The position numbers were made by a program, and so were the translations under genes. A stretch of 64,000 nt of DNA, taken from contig NC_021500.1 in NCBI RefSeq assembly GCF_000410515.1, positions 124,001 through 188,000 of the forward strand, given 5' to 3'. Under the pieces are notes generated by a model. It saw only the letters and a list, made by a program, of their open reading frames with translations. It had not been told where the DNA came from and searched no databases. How positions within the stretch are numbered: the first letter of the stretch is position 1; every line of letters starts with the position of its first letter. Below, one piece after another: positions 55,389-64,000 of the stretch. This DNA comes from Enterobacter sp. R4-368. Lineage in GTDB: Bacteria; Pseudomonadota; Gammaproteobacteria; Enterobacterales; Enterobacteriaceae.

Positions 55389-55547
55389 TTAAAATGATAA
55401 ACTCAGTGGATCAGTTACATGGTGAATGAATGATAAAATTGTGACGATCAATAAAGCTGCCCAAAGAATGTAACTGGTTTTCTCCTTTCCGGTTATGGCA
55501 GCCAGGATCACACCCAATGCAATCAAAAATGGCAAAAACATGAACAT
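55389..55547 (-). CDS. DUF5993 small membrane protein
   Basis: I translated this by hand: 52 residues starting MFMFLPFLIALGVILAAITG, with a second membrane segment SYILWAALLIVTILSFIHHV. AGAGGA lies 7 bases before ATG 55547. Two-TM proteins of this size directly upstream of DsbB-like genes form the DUF5993 family. Its stop codon is 11 bp before the DsbB ATG and merges with that gene's ribosome binding site, so the two genes are co-expressed. It is likely to be a small partner of the oxidase. Confidence 0.75.
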   Translation of the reverse strand: MFMFLPFLIALGVILAAITGKEKTSYILWAALLIVTILSFIHHVTDPLSLSF

Positions 55548-56641
55548 AAATATTTCCTCTTTATGTCAATTGATAAGGGATTGCTGTGTTGTCGTACCCT
55601 AATATGAGCGAAAACAGATTATGTCAATCTGGAATGCTTTGAATTGTCAGGGATACGACCGTTTGTTTGTAGTGATCACCTCCTTTTTTCTGGTTACGGG
55701 TATATTCATTAAGATATAAGAAATACCTCTTTAGCTAACGCTATAACAAGTAATATTGATTATGCTACAAAATATATTTTCCCATGCTTACTGCAATCAG
55801 AAACAATACCAGAGACATCATTAAGTCCTTGGAGGTGTTAACCTTTGGATAAAAAGTAAAATAACCCAGGAACACCAAAACTCTGAGATACAGAGTAGCT
55901 TATACCGAGAACATAGAATAGACCCATATTTGTGTTATTTCGAAAAAGATCCTATAGCGTTGAGCTGATGCGTGTGCTTCGCAAAGGCCAGACCTCAGTA
56001 TTATATTATGGTGACCTTCCTGGTGAGCTGCTTCTGGTTAGCAGATGTTTTTGAAAGGTAGGGTATTTAAATGAGAAAAAAACGACCTCATCGCGAATTT
56101 TGCAACAATATCTTGAATAGAATGAAAATTTGAGTTTTTTACTTGCCCCCTCCTGGGGGAATGGTTTATCTGCAAAAACAATTTTTGGAATATACAATAT
56201 TTCAAAAAGCTGAAAGTTTATTACATGTCATATTTAATACCGCGCAAGCCATCCGATGTGAAAAATAAAAAAATCAGAATTTTCTAGCAAAAGTGAGTTT
56301 TTTGGATGCTATCCTTTAACTGATTCAATCAATTATTTATTAAGTATCAGAAATCTCTATGCTGAATAAAATGTCATCGATGTTCGTTTATGCTGTTTAG
56401 TCCCTAATTGTACAACATACCATGTTTAAAGAATCTGTTTTCAGCAAGCAACGGAGCTCCAGCAGACAGGATTGTATTATATATGGAAATCATTAACATA
56501 GAAAAATATCATGAATATTACCTTAGAGGTATTTTTCCAGAGGAATTGTCATCTTGTTAAAGAACAACTCATTTAGAAAACGGGTAAACCCCGTATTAAA
56601 CCGCTACCCTTGGCAACTTATCCAGCCTGCGGGGTGATACA
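55548..56641. other. Long AT-rich intergenic region, no gene seen
   Basis: About 1.1 kb with many stop codons in all frames, apart from a 63-codon frame on the minus strand near 56006-56197 with no support. The base composition is much more AT-rich than the core genes. It is probably non-coding remains of transferred DNA; the promoters of the DUF5993-dsbB-like unit (minus) and the acyltransferase-like gene (plus) must lie here. Confidence 0.5.
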
Positions 56642-57850
56642 ATGGATACTATAGGAAATTCAGCAATCTTCCCCTCAAGAGGCAACCAGAGCTATTCATC
56701 AAGATTGAGATCTATTGATTTTTTACGTGGTTTAGCACTTATTTTAATGGTATTAGATCATGTGCGCACTTTATTTTGCCCTACAGAATTCGACCCAACC
56801 GATTTATCTCATGCATCCATATCCCTTTTTTTGACCAGATTTATTACTCACTTCTGCGCGCCTGCATTTATTTTTCTGGCAGGTGTTAGTGCGTATTTGT
56901 ATGGTCTGAAGCGTACTCGTCAGCAGTTATCTGTATTCCTGTTTAGTCGAGGAGTATGGTTGATTTTATTAGAGGTAACCGTTGTCAGTTTTGCGTGGAA
57001 ATTTAACTTTGATAAGTTTGTTATTATACAGGTTATTTTTATATTAGGGTTTTCAATGATTTTGCTTTCTGCATTTATTTGGTTATCAAGATCATTTCTA
57101 CTGGCATGCGCTTTGGTTGCGTTTTTTGGTCATAATCTAATGGATACATACGCAGCGCCGGACGGATTCTTTAAAATTATCTTTCATATTTTGCATGTAC
57201 AAGGAGATATATATATTGGCTCATGGGCTGTCAGGGTTTTTTATCCAATAATACCCTGGTTTGGTATGATTTTTTTAGGATATTATTTGGCACCATGGTT
57301 TTTACTGCCAATTAAGTTAAGGATTAAACGGTTCTTTATTTTAGGTCTGATTTCACTGGTTTGTTTTTGTGTGTTAAGGTGGTTTAATATTTACGGCGAT
57401 GCCAACCACTTTACTATTAAAGGGAATGACCTCGCCTACAGTATACTTTCCTTTTTAAATGTAACAAAGTATCCGCCTTCATTGCTTTTTATTATGCTCA
57501 CGTTAGGTGTTTTTTTTATAGTATTAGCTGCAGTGGAGAAATGGCAACCTAAAAACAACGGGGTTATTTTATGTTTTGGTAAGGTGTCTTTATTTTTCTA
57601 TTTGGTGCATCTTTATTTAATTCATATATTTGCAAGCATTTATTCACGTTTAATATTAAATTCGCCAGGCGGTTGGTGGCTCCATTTTCCAACTTCAAAT
57701 ACAGATGAAAAATGGCCGGCTAACTACAGTCCAAATTTGTTATTAGTATATGTTGTGTGGTTGTTGTTAATTATTATTATTTATCCTTTATGCTCCGCAT
57801 ATCAGAAATATAAAAGTACGCATAATTATAGATGGTTATCATATATTTAA
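56642..57850 (+). CDS. Heparan-alpha-glucosaminide N-acetyltransferase-like membrane protein (DUF1624)
   Basis: A 402-residue protein with about ten membrane segments. The N-terminus has RLRSIDFLRGLALILMVLDH, the signature of the HGSNAT catalytic/DUF1624 family, with the candidate acetyl-accepting His at its end. A later segment, GKVSLFFYLVHLYLIHIFAS, resembles YeiB and acyltransferase-3 proteins. It probably moves an acetyl group from cytoplasmic acetyl-CoA to an extracellular sugar. Strong AT bias and lack of neighbours point to horizontal origin. Confidence 0.8.
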   Translation: MDTIGNSAIFPSRGNQSYSSRLRSIDFLRGLALILMVLDHVRTLFCPTEFDPTDLSHASISLFLTRFITHFCAPAFIFLAGVSAYLYGLKRTRQQLSVFLFSRGVWLILLEVTVVSFAWKFNFDKFVIIQVIFILGFSMILLSAFIWLSRSFLLACALVAFFGHNLMDTYAAPDGFFKIIFHILHVQGDIYIGSWAVRVFYPIIPWFGMIFLGYYLAPWFLLPIKLRIKRFFILGLISLVCFCVLRWFNIYGDANHFTIKGNDLAYSILSFLNVTKYPPSLLFIMLTLGVFFIVLAAVEKWQPKNNGVILCFGKVSLFFYLVHLYLIHIFASIYSRLILNSPGGWWLHFPTSNTDEKWPANYSPNLLLVYVVWLLLIIIIYPLCSAYQKYKSTHNYRWLSYI

Positions 57851-57869
57851 GATGTAAAATTCAATAGAC

Positions 57870-58010
57870 CTACTTGTGATTAACGTAAATACCTTCACGC
57901 TGCAGAAGCTCCCGGATACGCCGGTAACCAAAGCGGCGGCGTTCAGGTGCCCGTTCAGTGACGTGCGCGGATAACTGCGCATCAGCAGCCAGCCGGAGGC
58001 TGAGCCTCAT
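57870..58010 (-). pseudogene. IS3-family transposase OrfB remnant
   Basis: A hand translation gives a 46-codon frame that contains VTERAPERRRFGYRRIREL and ends LLQREGIYVNHK before a stop. GYRRI...L..EG..VNHK is the hallmark of the HTH_21 region of IS3-family OrfB transposases. The rest of the ~270-residue enzyme, including the DDE domain, is absent. Sequence up to about 58080 may be more of the same element. Inactive. Confidence 0.8.
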
Positions 58011-58334
58011 TATGGCATGTTGACAGGGATAAACCGGCTAGCCCGCTGGAACGATGTTACGACAGACCCGTTGCCTTACTCATGACTTCCTGCCACAGGT
58101 GCAAGCATCTCTCCTCGGCGCATTTTGGTGGTTTCTGCCCGGTCTTTTATTTGCAACCATTCTTTAGCGAGCAGCTCAAAGGTGTTAGATGCGTCATTGA
58201 CCTTGCGGCTCTAGCGGGTTCTTGTCTATTTCTTATAGCTTTATTGCACTCACCCAAGATAAGAATGGAAACTGATTGTACGCACCTCACCTATGTATTC
58301 ATTTCAGACCGCGCTTTCATGCGACAATACGGAA

Positions 58335-58363
58335 TAAAAAAATCCACGCAAGTGCGTGGATTT
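58335..58363 (-). terminator. Rho-independent terminator of ychF
   Basis: The stem AAATCCACGCA/TGCGTGGATTT has a 2-4 base loop, and on the minus strand it is followed by a T-run (the A-run at 58335-58342). It lies 60 bp beyond the ychF stop codon. Confidence 0.8.
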
Positions 58364-58431
58364 TAGAGGGTTTTGTGAGATTTATGAGATGTTATGACAC
58401 CTCATGAGACAACAAAACTTATTTAGACGTT
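58339..58431. repeat. Right copy of imperfect direct repeat, overlapping the ychF 3' end
   Basis: The partner of 54301-54392. It includes the last codons and stop of ychF, the spacer with ACCTCATGAGA, and the ychF terminator. Since this copy belongs to the intact core gene, the left copy is the displaced one. The ~4-kb segment between them was probably gained at this site. Confidence 0.75.
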
Positions 58432-59514
58432 GAACAGGAAGTTCATCACATCGCCATCTTTCACGATGTACTCTTTGCCTTCTGCACGCATCTTGCCGGC
58501 TTCTTTCGCGCCTTGCTCACCTTTGTAAGCGATAAAATCTTCATACGCGATGGTCTGCGCGCGAATAAAGCCTTTTTCGAAGTCGGTATGGATTTTACCC
58601 GCCGCCTGCGGCGCGGTTGCGCCAACCGGGATGGTCCATGCACGCACTTCTTTCACGCCGGCGGTGAAGTAAGTTTGCAGGTTCAGCAGGGCGTAACCTG
58701 CGCGGATCACGCGGTTCAGCCCCGGCTCTTCCAGACCCAGTTCGGCCATGAACTCGTCACGCTCTTCATCGTCCAGCTCGGCGATATCTGCTTCAACGGC
58801 GGCACAAACCGGCACCACGACGGAGCCTTCTTGCTCAGCGATAGCGCGAACCTGGTCAAGGTAAGGGTTATTTTCAAAGCCGTCTTCGTTCACGTTAGCG
58901 ATATACATGGTCGGCTTCAGTGTCAGGAAGCTCAGGTAACGAATCGCTTCTTTCTCTTCTTTGCTCAGATCCAGCGCGCGCAGCATACCGGCGTTTTCCA
59001 GTTGCGGCAGGCATTTTTCCAGTGCGGCCAGCTCAACTTTCGCATCTTTGTCGCCACCTTTCGCTTTTTTGGACACGCGATGGATAGCGCGTTCGCAGGT
59101 ATCCAGGTCAGAAAGCGCCAGCTCGGTGTTGATCACGTCAATATCTTCGGCCGGGTTCACTTTGCCCGCAACGTGGATGATATTGTCGTTCTCAAAACAG
59201 CGCACAACGTGGCCGATGGCTTCCGTTTCGCGAATGTTGGTCAAAAACTGGTTGCCCAGACCTTCGCCTTTGGACGCGCCTTTTACCAGACCGGCGATGT
59301 CGACGAATTCCATGGTGGTCGGCAGAATACGCTGCGGTTTCACGATTTCCGCGAGTTTATCCAGACGCGGATCGGGCATTGGTACGACACCGGTGTTCGG
59401 CTCAATAGTACAGAACGGGAAGTTAGCCGCTTCAATACCTGCTTTGGTGAGCGCATTGAACAGGGTGGATTTACCTACGTTGGGCAGGCCAACGATACCG
59501 CATTTGAATCCCAT
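58423..59514 (-). CDS. ychF: Redox-regulated ATPase YchF
   Basis: A 363-residue protein, the same length as E. coli YchF. P-loop [20 protein letters not shown], then [13 protein letters not shown] (switch I) and [14 protein letters not shown] (DxxG). The nucleotide-specificity motif is of the NVNE type ([10 protein letters not shown]), which favours ATP, as in Obg-family YchF. The C-terminal TGS domain ends VMNFLFNV. It binds the ribosome and takes part in the oxidative stress response. It lies 126 bp after pth on the same strand, the E. coli order. Confidence 0.97.
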   Translation of the reverse strand: MGFKCGIVGLPNVGKSTLFNALTKAGIEAANFPFCTIEPNTGVVPMPDPRLDKLAEIVKPQRILPTTMEFVDIAGLVKGASKGEGLGNQFLTNIRETEAIGHVVRCFENDNIIHVAGKVNPAEDIDVINTELALSDLDTCERAIHRVSKKAKGGDKDAKVELAALEKCLPQLENAGMLRALDLSKEEKEAIRYLSFLTLKPTMYIANVNEDGFENNPYLDQVRAIAEQEGSVVVPVCAAVEADIAELDDEERDEFMAELGLEEPGLNRVIRAGYALLNLQTYFTAGVKEVRAWTIPVGATAPQAAGKIHTDFEKGFIRAQTIAYEDFIAYKGEQGAKEAGKMRAEGKEYIVKDGDVMNFLFNV

Positions 59515-59640
59515 GATGTAATTACCTTAATATCTTGATAATCAACCTGTTGCGAAAAACAGATTGTAGAAAAGTGAATAACTTTGGCTATTATACACGT
59601 AACCGCTGTTACGCGCGGCAAAAATGCCGCCGCAACCCGC

Positions 59641-60225
59641 TTACTGCGCCTTAAAGGCATGCAGGCGATTGGTGGCTTTGGTTAAACCGTCTTTCAGCCA
59701 GATCTCGGTACAACGCGCCGCTTCGTCTACGGCTTCGTCAATCAGCTTCTGTTCGGAAACCGGTGGTTTACCCAGCACAAAACCGACAACCTTGTTTTTA
59801 TCACCCGGATGGCCAATTCCAACGCGTAAACGGTGAAAATTGGGGTTATTGCCTAATTTACTGATGATATCTTTCAGACCATTATGGCCACCGTGGCCGC
59901 CCCCCAGTTTAAATTTCGCCACGCCTGGCGGCAGATCCAGCTCATCGTGGGCGACGAGGATTTCGTCCGGGTTGATGCGATAAAACGTCGCCATTGCCGC
60001 GACCGCCTTACCGCTCAGGTTCATAAATGTCGTGGGAACCAGCAGACGCACGTCTTCACCCGCCAGATTGATGCGCGAGGTATAGCCGAAAAACTTCGGT
60101 TCGTCGCGCAGCGGCGCGCGGGCTCTCTCCGCCAACAAATCGACATACCAGGCGCCCGCGTTATGGCGCGTCGCGGCGTATTCAGCGCCGGGGTTCGCCA
60201 GCCCGACAATCAGTTTAATCGTCAC
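59641..60225 (-). CDS. pth: Peptidyl-tRNA hydrolase
   Basis: A 194-residue protein. Catalytic His20 is in [15 protein letters not shown]; Asn is in [11 protein letters not shown]; Asp is in [20 protein letters not shown]; and a second Asn is in [12 protein letters not shown]. It releases tRNA from prematurely dropped peptidyl-tRNA and is essential in E. coli. It is divergent from ychH, with 271 bp between them. Confidence 0.97.
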   Translation of the reverse strand: MTIKLIVGLANPGAEYAATRHNAGAWYVDLLAERARAPLRDEPKFFGYTSRINLAGEDVRLLVPTTFMNLSGKAVAAMATFYRINPDEILVAHDELDLPPGVAKFKLGGGHGGHNGLKDIISKLGNNPNFHRLRVGIGHPGDKNKVVGFVLGKPPVSEQKLIDEAVDEAARCTEIWLKDGLTKATNRLHAFKAQ

Positions 60226-60434
60226 TTTTTATTCCTGACCAGATCAATGTCCGGCGCGTAGTTTACGTTGTGCGGGACGCGAAGACAAAATTCTCCCGGC
60301 GAAACGCGAAAAATGATAATGATTGCTCACATCAACCATTCGAATTTCATGTAGTTCAGTAGGTTATTTGTAAATTTGTGTTAGTCATAGATGTGTAATT
60401 GTGATCGTGCCCGCAACCGCTAAAAGGGTGGCTG

Positions 60435-60445
60435 TCTATACTTTA
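60435..60445 (+). promoter_or_regulatory. Sigma-S type -10 element of ychH
   Basis: TCTATACTTTA matches the extended RpoS -10 consensus KCTAYRCTTAA at all but one position, 52 bp before the ychH ATG. Further upstream at 60315-60323 is GATAATGAT, a Fur-box-like 9-mer whose relevance is uncertain. In E. coli ychH is stress-induced. Confidence 0.55.
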
Positions 60446-60496
60446 CACACAAGGATTGGGGTTATCCCATCCAACCCGTCGTTCCGGAGGTGACAG

Positions 60497-60772
60497 ATGA
60501 AACGCAAAAACGCTTCGTTGCTCGGTAATGTGCTTATGGGGTTGGGGTTGGTCGTGATGGTTGTCGGCGTTGGTTATTCCATTTTAAACCAGTTGCCGCA
60601 ACTTAACCTGCCGCAGTTTTTTGCCCATGGCGCTGTGCTGAGCATCTTCCTCGGCGCCGTTCTCTGGCTCGCTGGCGCCCGCGTAAGTGGTCATGAGCAG
60701 GTGTGCGATAAGTACTGGTGGGTGCGTCATTATGACAAACGCTGCCGCAGGGACCGGCAACATCATAGTTAA
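60497..60772 (+). CDS. ychH: Stress-induced membrane protein YchH
   Basis: A 91-residue protein nearly identical to E. coli YchH, with two membrane segments (NVLMGLGLVVMVVGVGYSIL and FAHGAVLSIFLGAVLWLAGA) and a basic C-terminal tail (WVRHYDKRCRRDRQ). GGAGGTGAC precedes the ATG. YchH is induced by oxidative and other stress and affects biofilm formation; its mechanism is unknown. Confidence 0.95.
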   Translation: MKRKNASLLGNVLMGLGLVVMVVGVGYSILNQLPQLNLPQFFAHGAVLSIFLGAVLWLAGARVSGHEQVCDKYWWVRHYDKRCRRDRQHHS

Positions 60773-60787
60773 AAAGTCAGTTTCGAT

Positions 60788-60816
60788 AACGGTTCCTGCG
60801 GGAGCCGTTTTTTTTG
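60788..60816 (+). terminator. Rho-independent terminator of ychH
   Basis: The 9-bp stem AACGGTTCC/GGGAGCCGTT (one G-U pair) is followed by eight T, 15 bp after the ychH stop. It ends just before the MerR-type promoter. Confidence 0.85.
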
Positions 60817-60825
60817 GCTTTTTTC

Positions 60826-60856
60826 TTGACCCTCACGTAACGTGAGGCCCGATAGT
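60826..60856 (+). promoter_or_regulatory. MerR-type promoter with 19-bp spacer and perfect palindrome
   Basis: The -35 TTGACC (60826-60831) and -10 GATAGT (60851-60856) are 19 bp apart, two bp longer than optimal. The spacer contains the perfect inverted repeat CCTCACGT-A-ACGTGAGG (60831-60847). This is exactly the promoter geometry that MerR-family activators remodel. It is 28 bp before the regulator ATG, so the regulator controls itself. Confidence 0.85.
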
Positions 60857-60884
60857 CCAGTCTGTGGGCGAGAAAGGAGCAGCT

Positions 60885-61919
60885 ATGTTGATTCAGGTGG
60901 GGGAGTTAGCGCGACGTGCGGGGATCAGTGTGCGTACGTTGCACCACTACGAGCAAATCGGTTTGCTGTTGCCTTCTGCCCGAAGCGCCGCCGGATACCG
61001 GCTTTATGCGCTCGCGGATGTCAAACGCCTGCATATGATTCAGGCGCTGGCGAAAGCGGGTATGGAACTGGCGGCAATCGGGGATTATCTGGCGCGGGAA
61101 ACGCGTCCGCTGGCGGAATTACTGGATGACCAAATCATGCTGCTCGACAAGCAAATGCGCAATATTGTCACTCTGCGCGAACAGCTTGCGGTGTTGCGTG
61201 ATGGTCTCGCCAGCGGCGTGGAGCCCGATCTGGAGTCCTGGCTACGGACCCTGGAGTTAATGAAAATGTACGATCGTTGGTTTAGTCCGCAAGAGTTACA
61301 GGAATTACCGTTTGCCTCGCGCGATGAGGCTCGCGAACGATTCTGGGCGCAAATGGTGAGCGAAGTGCAAACCCTTTTAGCGCAGAAGTGCCCGGTGGAT
61401 GATCCGCGCGCGATGGAGCTGGCAACCCGCTGGATGACGCGGCTGGAGCAGGATACTGCCAACAAACCGGAGTTTCTGACCCGCTTAAATGAGATGCACC
61501 GCGTGGAGCCCCAAATGCGTGAGCAAACAGGCATTACGCAGGAAGCGGTCGATTTTATTACCCACAGTTTTGCGGAAAGCAAGCTCGCTATCTGGCAGCG
61601 TTATTTGTCTGCGCAAGAGATGGCGTTTACCCGGGCGCACTATTTTGACCGCATGTTGGAGTGGCCGCCGCTGGTGGCGAAACTGCATACCGCTCAACGT
61701 CAGGCAGTAGATCCAGAGTCTGACGAAGCGCAGGCGCTGGCCGCTAACTGGCTGGAGCTGTTCCAGTCTTATGCCGGAACCGATCCGCAAACGCAGCAAA
61801 AATTCCGCAGGGCGATGCAACAGGAGCCGCATCTGATGACGGGAACCTGGATGACGCCCGACGTGCTGCAATGGCTACAACGGGCGATTGAGGTGATGAT
61901 GCGCCGCCGCGCATCATGA
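60885..61919 (+). CDS. MerR-family regulator with TipAS-like ligand-binding domain
   Basis: 344 residues from ATG 60885 ([20 protein letters not shown]), with AAGGAG upstream. MerR winged helix at 1-70 ([20 protein letters not shown]), dimerisation coiled coil at about 75-115, then a long helical C-terminal domain. The 344-residue length suggests a TipAS-like antibiotic-recognition domain plus an extension; TipA proteins are about 250 residues. The ligand is not known. Its stop is directly next to the convergent dauA stop. E. coli K-12 has no gene here between ychH and dauA, so it is an insertion in this lineage. Confidence 0.87.
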   Translation: MLIQVGELARRAGISVRTLHHYEQIGLLLPSARSAAGYRLYALADVKRLHMIQALAKAGMELAAIGDYLARETRPLAELLDDQIMLLDKQMRNIVTLREQLAVLRDGLASGVEPDLESWLRTLELMKMYDRWFSPQELQELPFASRDEARERFWAQMVSEVQTLLAQKCPVDDPRAMELATRWMTRLEQDTANKPEFLTRLNEMHRVEPQMREQTGITQEAVDFITHSFAESKLAIWQRYLSAQEMAFTRAHYFDRMLEWPPLVAKLHTAQRQAVDPESDEAQALAANWLELFQSYAGTDPQTQQKFRRAMQQEPHLMTGTWMTPDVLQWLQRAIEVMMRRRAS

Positions 61920-63599
61920 TTACAGGTCGGCTAAGGCCGCGTCACGGTTAGGGAAGAACGACAGACGGCCAGGGATTGGCTGTATACCCGCGCGTGCCAG
62001 CGTGCGTAGCGGCTGGAACTCAAGGTTGCTGACGCGCAGTTCAGTACCCTGCGGCAGGCGGTTGACGAAACGACGGAAAGCGTCCAGCCCGCCTGCATCC
62101 AGCACCGGCACCGCATCCCATTTCAGCACCACAATGCGCTTCCCGGCGATACGGGTTTCCAGATCGCTGAACACACTTTCTGCAGCAGCAAAGAACAGCG
62201 GGCCGATCACGCGTAGCACCAGCACATCATCCGGTACGCTGACGTTTACCACGGCCAGGCGAGTCATCCGCGCGATACGGCGCATAAAAAGCAGCGACGC
62301 GAGCACAATCCCTACGCTGATGGCGATCACCATATCGAACAACACGGTCAGTGACATGCAAATCAGCATCACCACAATGTCATCCACCGGCGCGCGGCGC
62401 AGCAGATCGATCACTTTGTGCGCTTCACTCATATTCCACGCTACCATCAGCAACAGCGCCGCCATGGCAGACAGCGGCAGCCAGGAGAGCAGGGGAGCCA
62501 GCGCCAGTAACGCCATGATCACTAACAGTGAGTGAACCACCGCCGAAATGGGCGAAGTGGCTCCGGCGCGGACGTTGGCCGCCGAACGGGCAATCGCTGC
62601 GGTCGCGGTGATCCCACCGAAGAACGGTGCGGCGATATTCCCCAGCCCCTGGCCAATCAGCTCGCTGTTGGCTTTATGTTTGGTGCCGGTCATACCGTCC
62701 AGCACGACAGCGCACAGCAGCGATTCGATAGCACCAAGCATTGCCATAGAAAATGCCGCGGGCAGCAACGCGCGCAGCGAATCCCAGGTCAGGGTAAATT
62801 CAGAACCAGGCAGATCCCACGGCAGCACCAGTTGCGGCAGCAGCTGCGGGATGCCGTTGCCCTGCGAACCATCTGCCAGCACGTAGTGAAATTGTGAACC
62901 GATGGTCGCGACGTGACCGCCGAGCAGATTGACCACCAGCATCACCGCGCAGCCCGCCAGCAGCGCGGGCAGATGCCCCGGTAGACGTAAACGCAGGCGC
63001 GGCCACAGCACCAGCGTGGCGAGGGTGACAATACCAATCGCCGCATCACCCGGATTGACTGTCGGCAGTGCCATCACCAGCGCGCCGACTTTTTGCAGAT
63101 AGTGTTCCGGCACATGCGGCATTTGCAGGCCGAGAAAATCTTTTATCTGCATGGTAGCGATGGTAATGCCGATCCCGGAAGTGAAACCGAGCGTCACAGA
63201 AAGCGGAATGTATTCAATTAACCGACCAAAGCGCGCCAGCCCGAAGAGGATCAGAAACACACCGGACATCAGCGTCGCTACCAGCAGGCCCGACAGACCA
63301 AACTGCTGCGAAACCGGGTACAGGATCACCACAAAGGCGGCCGTCGGACCGGAAACGCTGTAGCGCGAACCGCCACTCAGGGCGATAACAATCCCGGCAA
63401 CCGCCGATGTATAAAGCCCGTATTGCGGTGCCACGCCACTGCCGATCGCCAGCGCCATCGCCAGCGGGATAGCGATAATACCAACCGTTATCCCGGCAAT
63501 CAGATCGCGGGTGAAACGGGCGGTGGTGTATTTTTCTTTCCAGCACGCGTCGATTAGCGCGCGAAAAGGCATGACATGAGGTGAGAACAATCTGTTCAC
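61920..63599 (-). CDS. dauA: C4-dicarboxylic acid transporter DauA (SulP/SLC26)
   Basis: 559 residues from GTG 63599, the same length as E. coli DauA (formerly YchM); the frame is open to 63704 but AGGGGA and family alignment support the GTG. Fourteen-TM SulP transporter core (for example [20 protein letters not shown]). The C-terminal STAS domain has [19 protein letters not shown]. It takes up succinate and aspartate under acidic aerobic conditions. It lies upstream of prs in the reverse direction, as in E. coli. Confidence 0.96.
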   Translation of the reverse strand: MNRLFSPHVMPFRALIDACWKEKYTTARFTRDLIAGITVGIIAIPLAMALAIGSGVAPQYGLYTSAVAGIVIALSGGSRYSVSGPTAAFVVILYPVSQQFGLSGLLVATLMSGVFLILFGLARFGRLIEYIPLSVTLGFTSGIGITIATMQIKDFLGLQMPHVPEHYLQKVGALVMALPTVNPGDAAIGIVTLATLVLWPRLRLRLPGHLPALLAGCAVMLVVNLLGGHVATIGSQFHYVLADGSQGNGIPQLLPQLVLPWDLPGSEFTLTWDSLRALLPAAFSMAMLGAIESLLCAVVLDGMTGTKHKANSELIGQGLGNIAAPFFGGITATAAIARSAANVRAGATSPISAVVHSLLVIMALLALAPLLSWLPLSAMAALLLMVAWNMSEAHKVIDLLRRAPVDDIVVMLICMSLTVLFDMVIAISVGIVLASLLFMRRIARMTRLAVVNVSVPDDVLVLRVIGPLFFAAAESVFSDLETRIAGKRIVVLKWDAVPVLDAGGLDAFRRFVNRLPQGTELRVSNLEFQPLRTLARAGIQPIPGRLSFFPNRDAALADL

Positions 63600-63670
63600 A
63601 ATGGTCTGGCGTCCCCTGGAAATCATTCGATAACTAATTAATAAATCATACAAATAATATTTAAAGCTAA

Positions 63671-63697
63671 AAAAACCCGCCTGAGCGGGTTTTTTAT
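63671..63697. terminator. Rho-independent terminator of prs
   Basis: The stem ACCCGC/GCGGGT with loop CTGA is flanked by A-run and T-run on the two sides, in the gap between prs (stop at 63708) and dauA. On the minus strand the T-run follows the hairpin, as needed to end prs. Confidence 0.88.
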
Positions 63698-63707
63698 ACA
63701 GCAACGA

Positions 63708-64000
<293 letters not shown>

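Noticed and set aside
58082..58366. 94-codon plus-strand frame between the IS3 remnant and ychF
   Set aside because: Covers the ychF terminator in antisense and shows no recognisable domain or start signal.

Overview
The window is chromosomal DNA of an enterobacterium (gammaproteobacterium). The right end has the order ychF, pth, ychH, dauA, prs, with protein sequences very close to the Escherichia coli versions. yajD, blc, the lutABC (ykgEFG) operon and a cspA-type gene with its cold-shock leader are also enterobacterial. The GC-rich accessory content (two CFA-type enzymes, chitinolysis genes, many small transporters) suggests an environmental or plant-associated genus such as Kosakonia or Enterobacter. 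This genus guess is an inference.

Layout. 1-3.6 kb: LysR regulator, DMT exporter, ketopantoate-reductase-like enzyme and an APH-fold kinase. 3.6-9.2 kb: small AraC protein, lutABC lactate oxidation operon, a bona fide cyclopropane fatty acid synthase and a divergent AraC/cupin regulator. 9.2-17.2 kb: MFS transporter, yajD, an MccF-type LD-carboxypeptidase with the whole catalytic triad, a chemoreceptor, a cspA-type gene, a 43-residue basic microprotein, a RES-domain protein and a small proline-rich secreted protein. 17.2-25.1 kb: an RND efflux permease without its own adaptor, next to an ABC membrane domain without ATPase, divergent from an AdeRS-like two-component system, then a TupA-like ATP-grasp protein. 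25.4-32.4 kb: ASCH protein, secreted esterase, and an AaeXAB-like FUSC/DUF1656/HlyD efflux operon with a divergent AraC regulator. 33.3-41.8 kb: a tightly overlapping operon (DUF523-DUF1722, DUF3833, chalcone-isomerase-like, DUF2878, CFA-like methyltransferase, DUF1365, FAD oxidoreductase, SDR, SnoaL) preceded by an MlrA/BluR-type MerR regulator and a divergent blc lipocalin. This resembles light/singlet-oxygen lipid-modification clusters of other proteobacteria.

45.1-54.0 kb is the most unusual part. It is an AT-richer island with protealysin and its inhibitor emfourin, a chitin-active AA10 LPMO, two overlapping holin-like membrane proteins, a LuxR regulator with a degenerate receiver, a GH18 chitinase without a signal peptide, and two paralogous leaderless proteins that I cannot assign to a family. 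Together they look like a chitin/protein-attacking arsenal exported by a holin-type route, comparable in idea to Serratia ChiWXYZ, but no endopeptidase or spanin gene is visible.

54.3-58.4 kb lies between two imperfect ~92-bp direct repeats, one of which is the 3' end and terminator region of ychF. It holds a DsbB-like/DUF5993 pair, an AT-rich acyltransferase-like membrane protein, a tRNA-like fragment and an IS3 transposase remnant, so it looks like a decayed insertion. 58.4-64 kb returns to conserved core genes, with one lineage-specific insert: a TipAS-like MerR regulator with a textbook 19-bp-spacer palindromic promoter between ychH and dauA.
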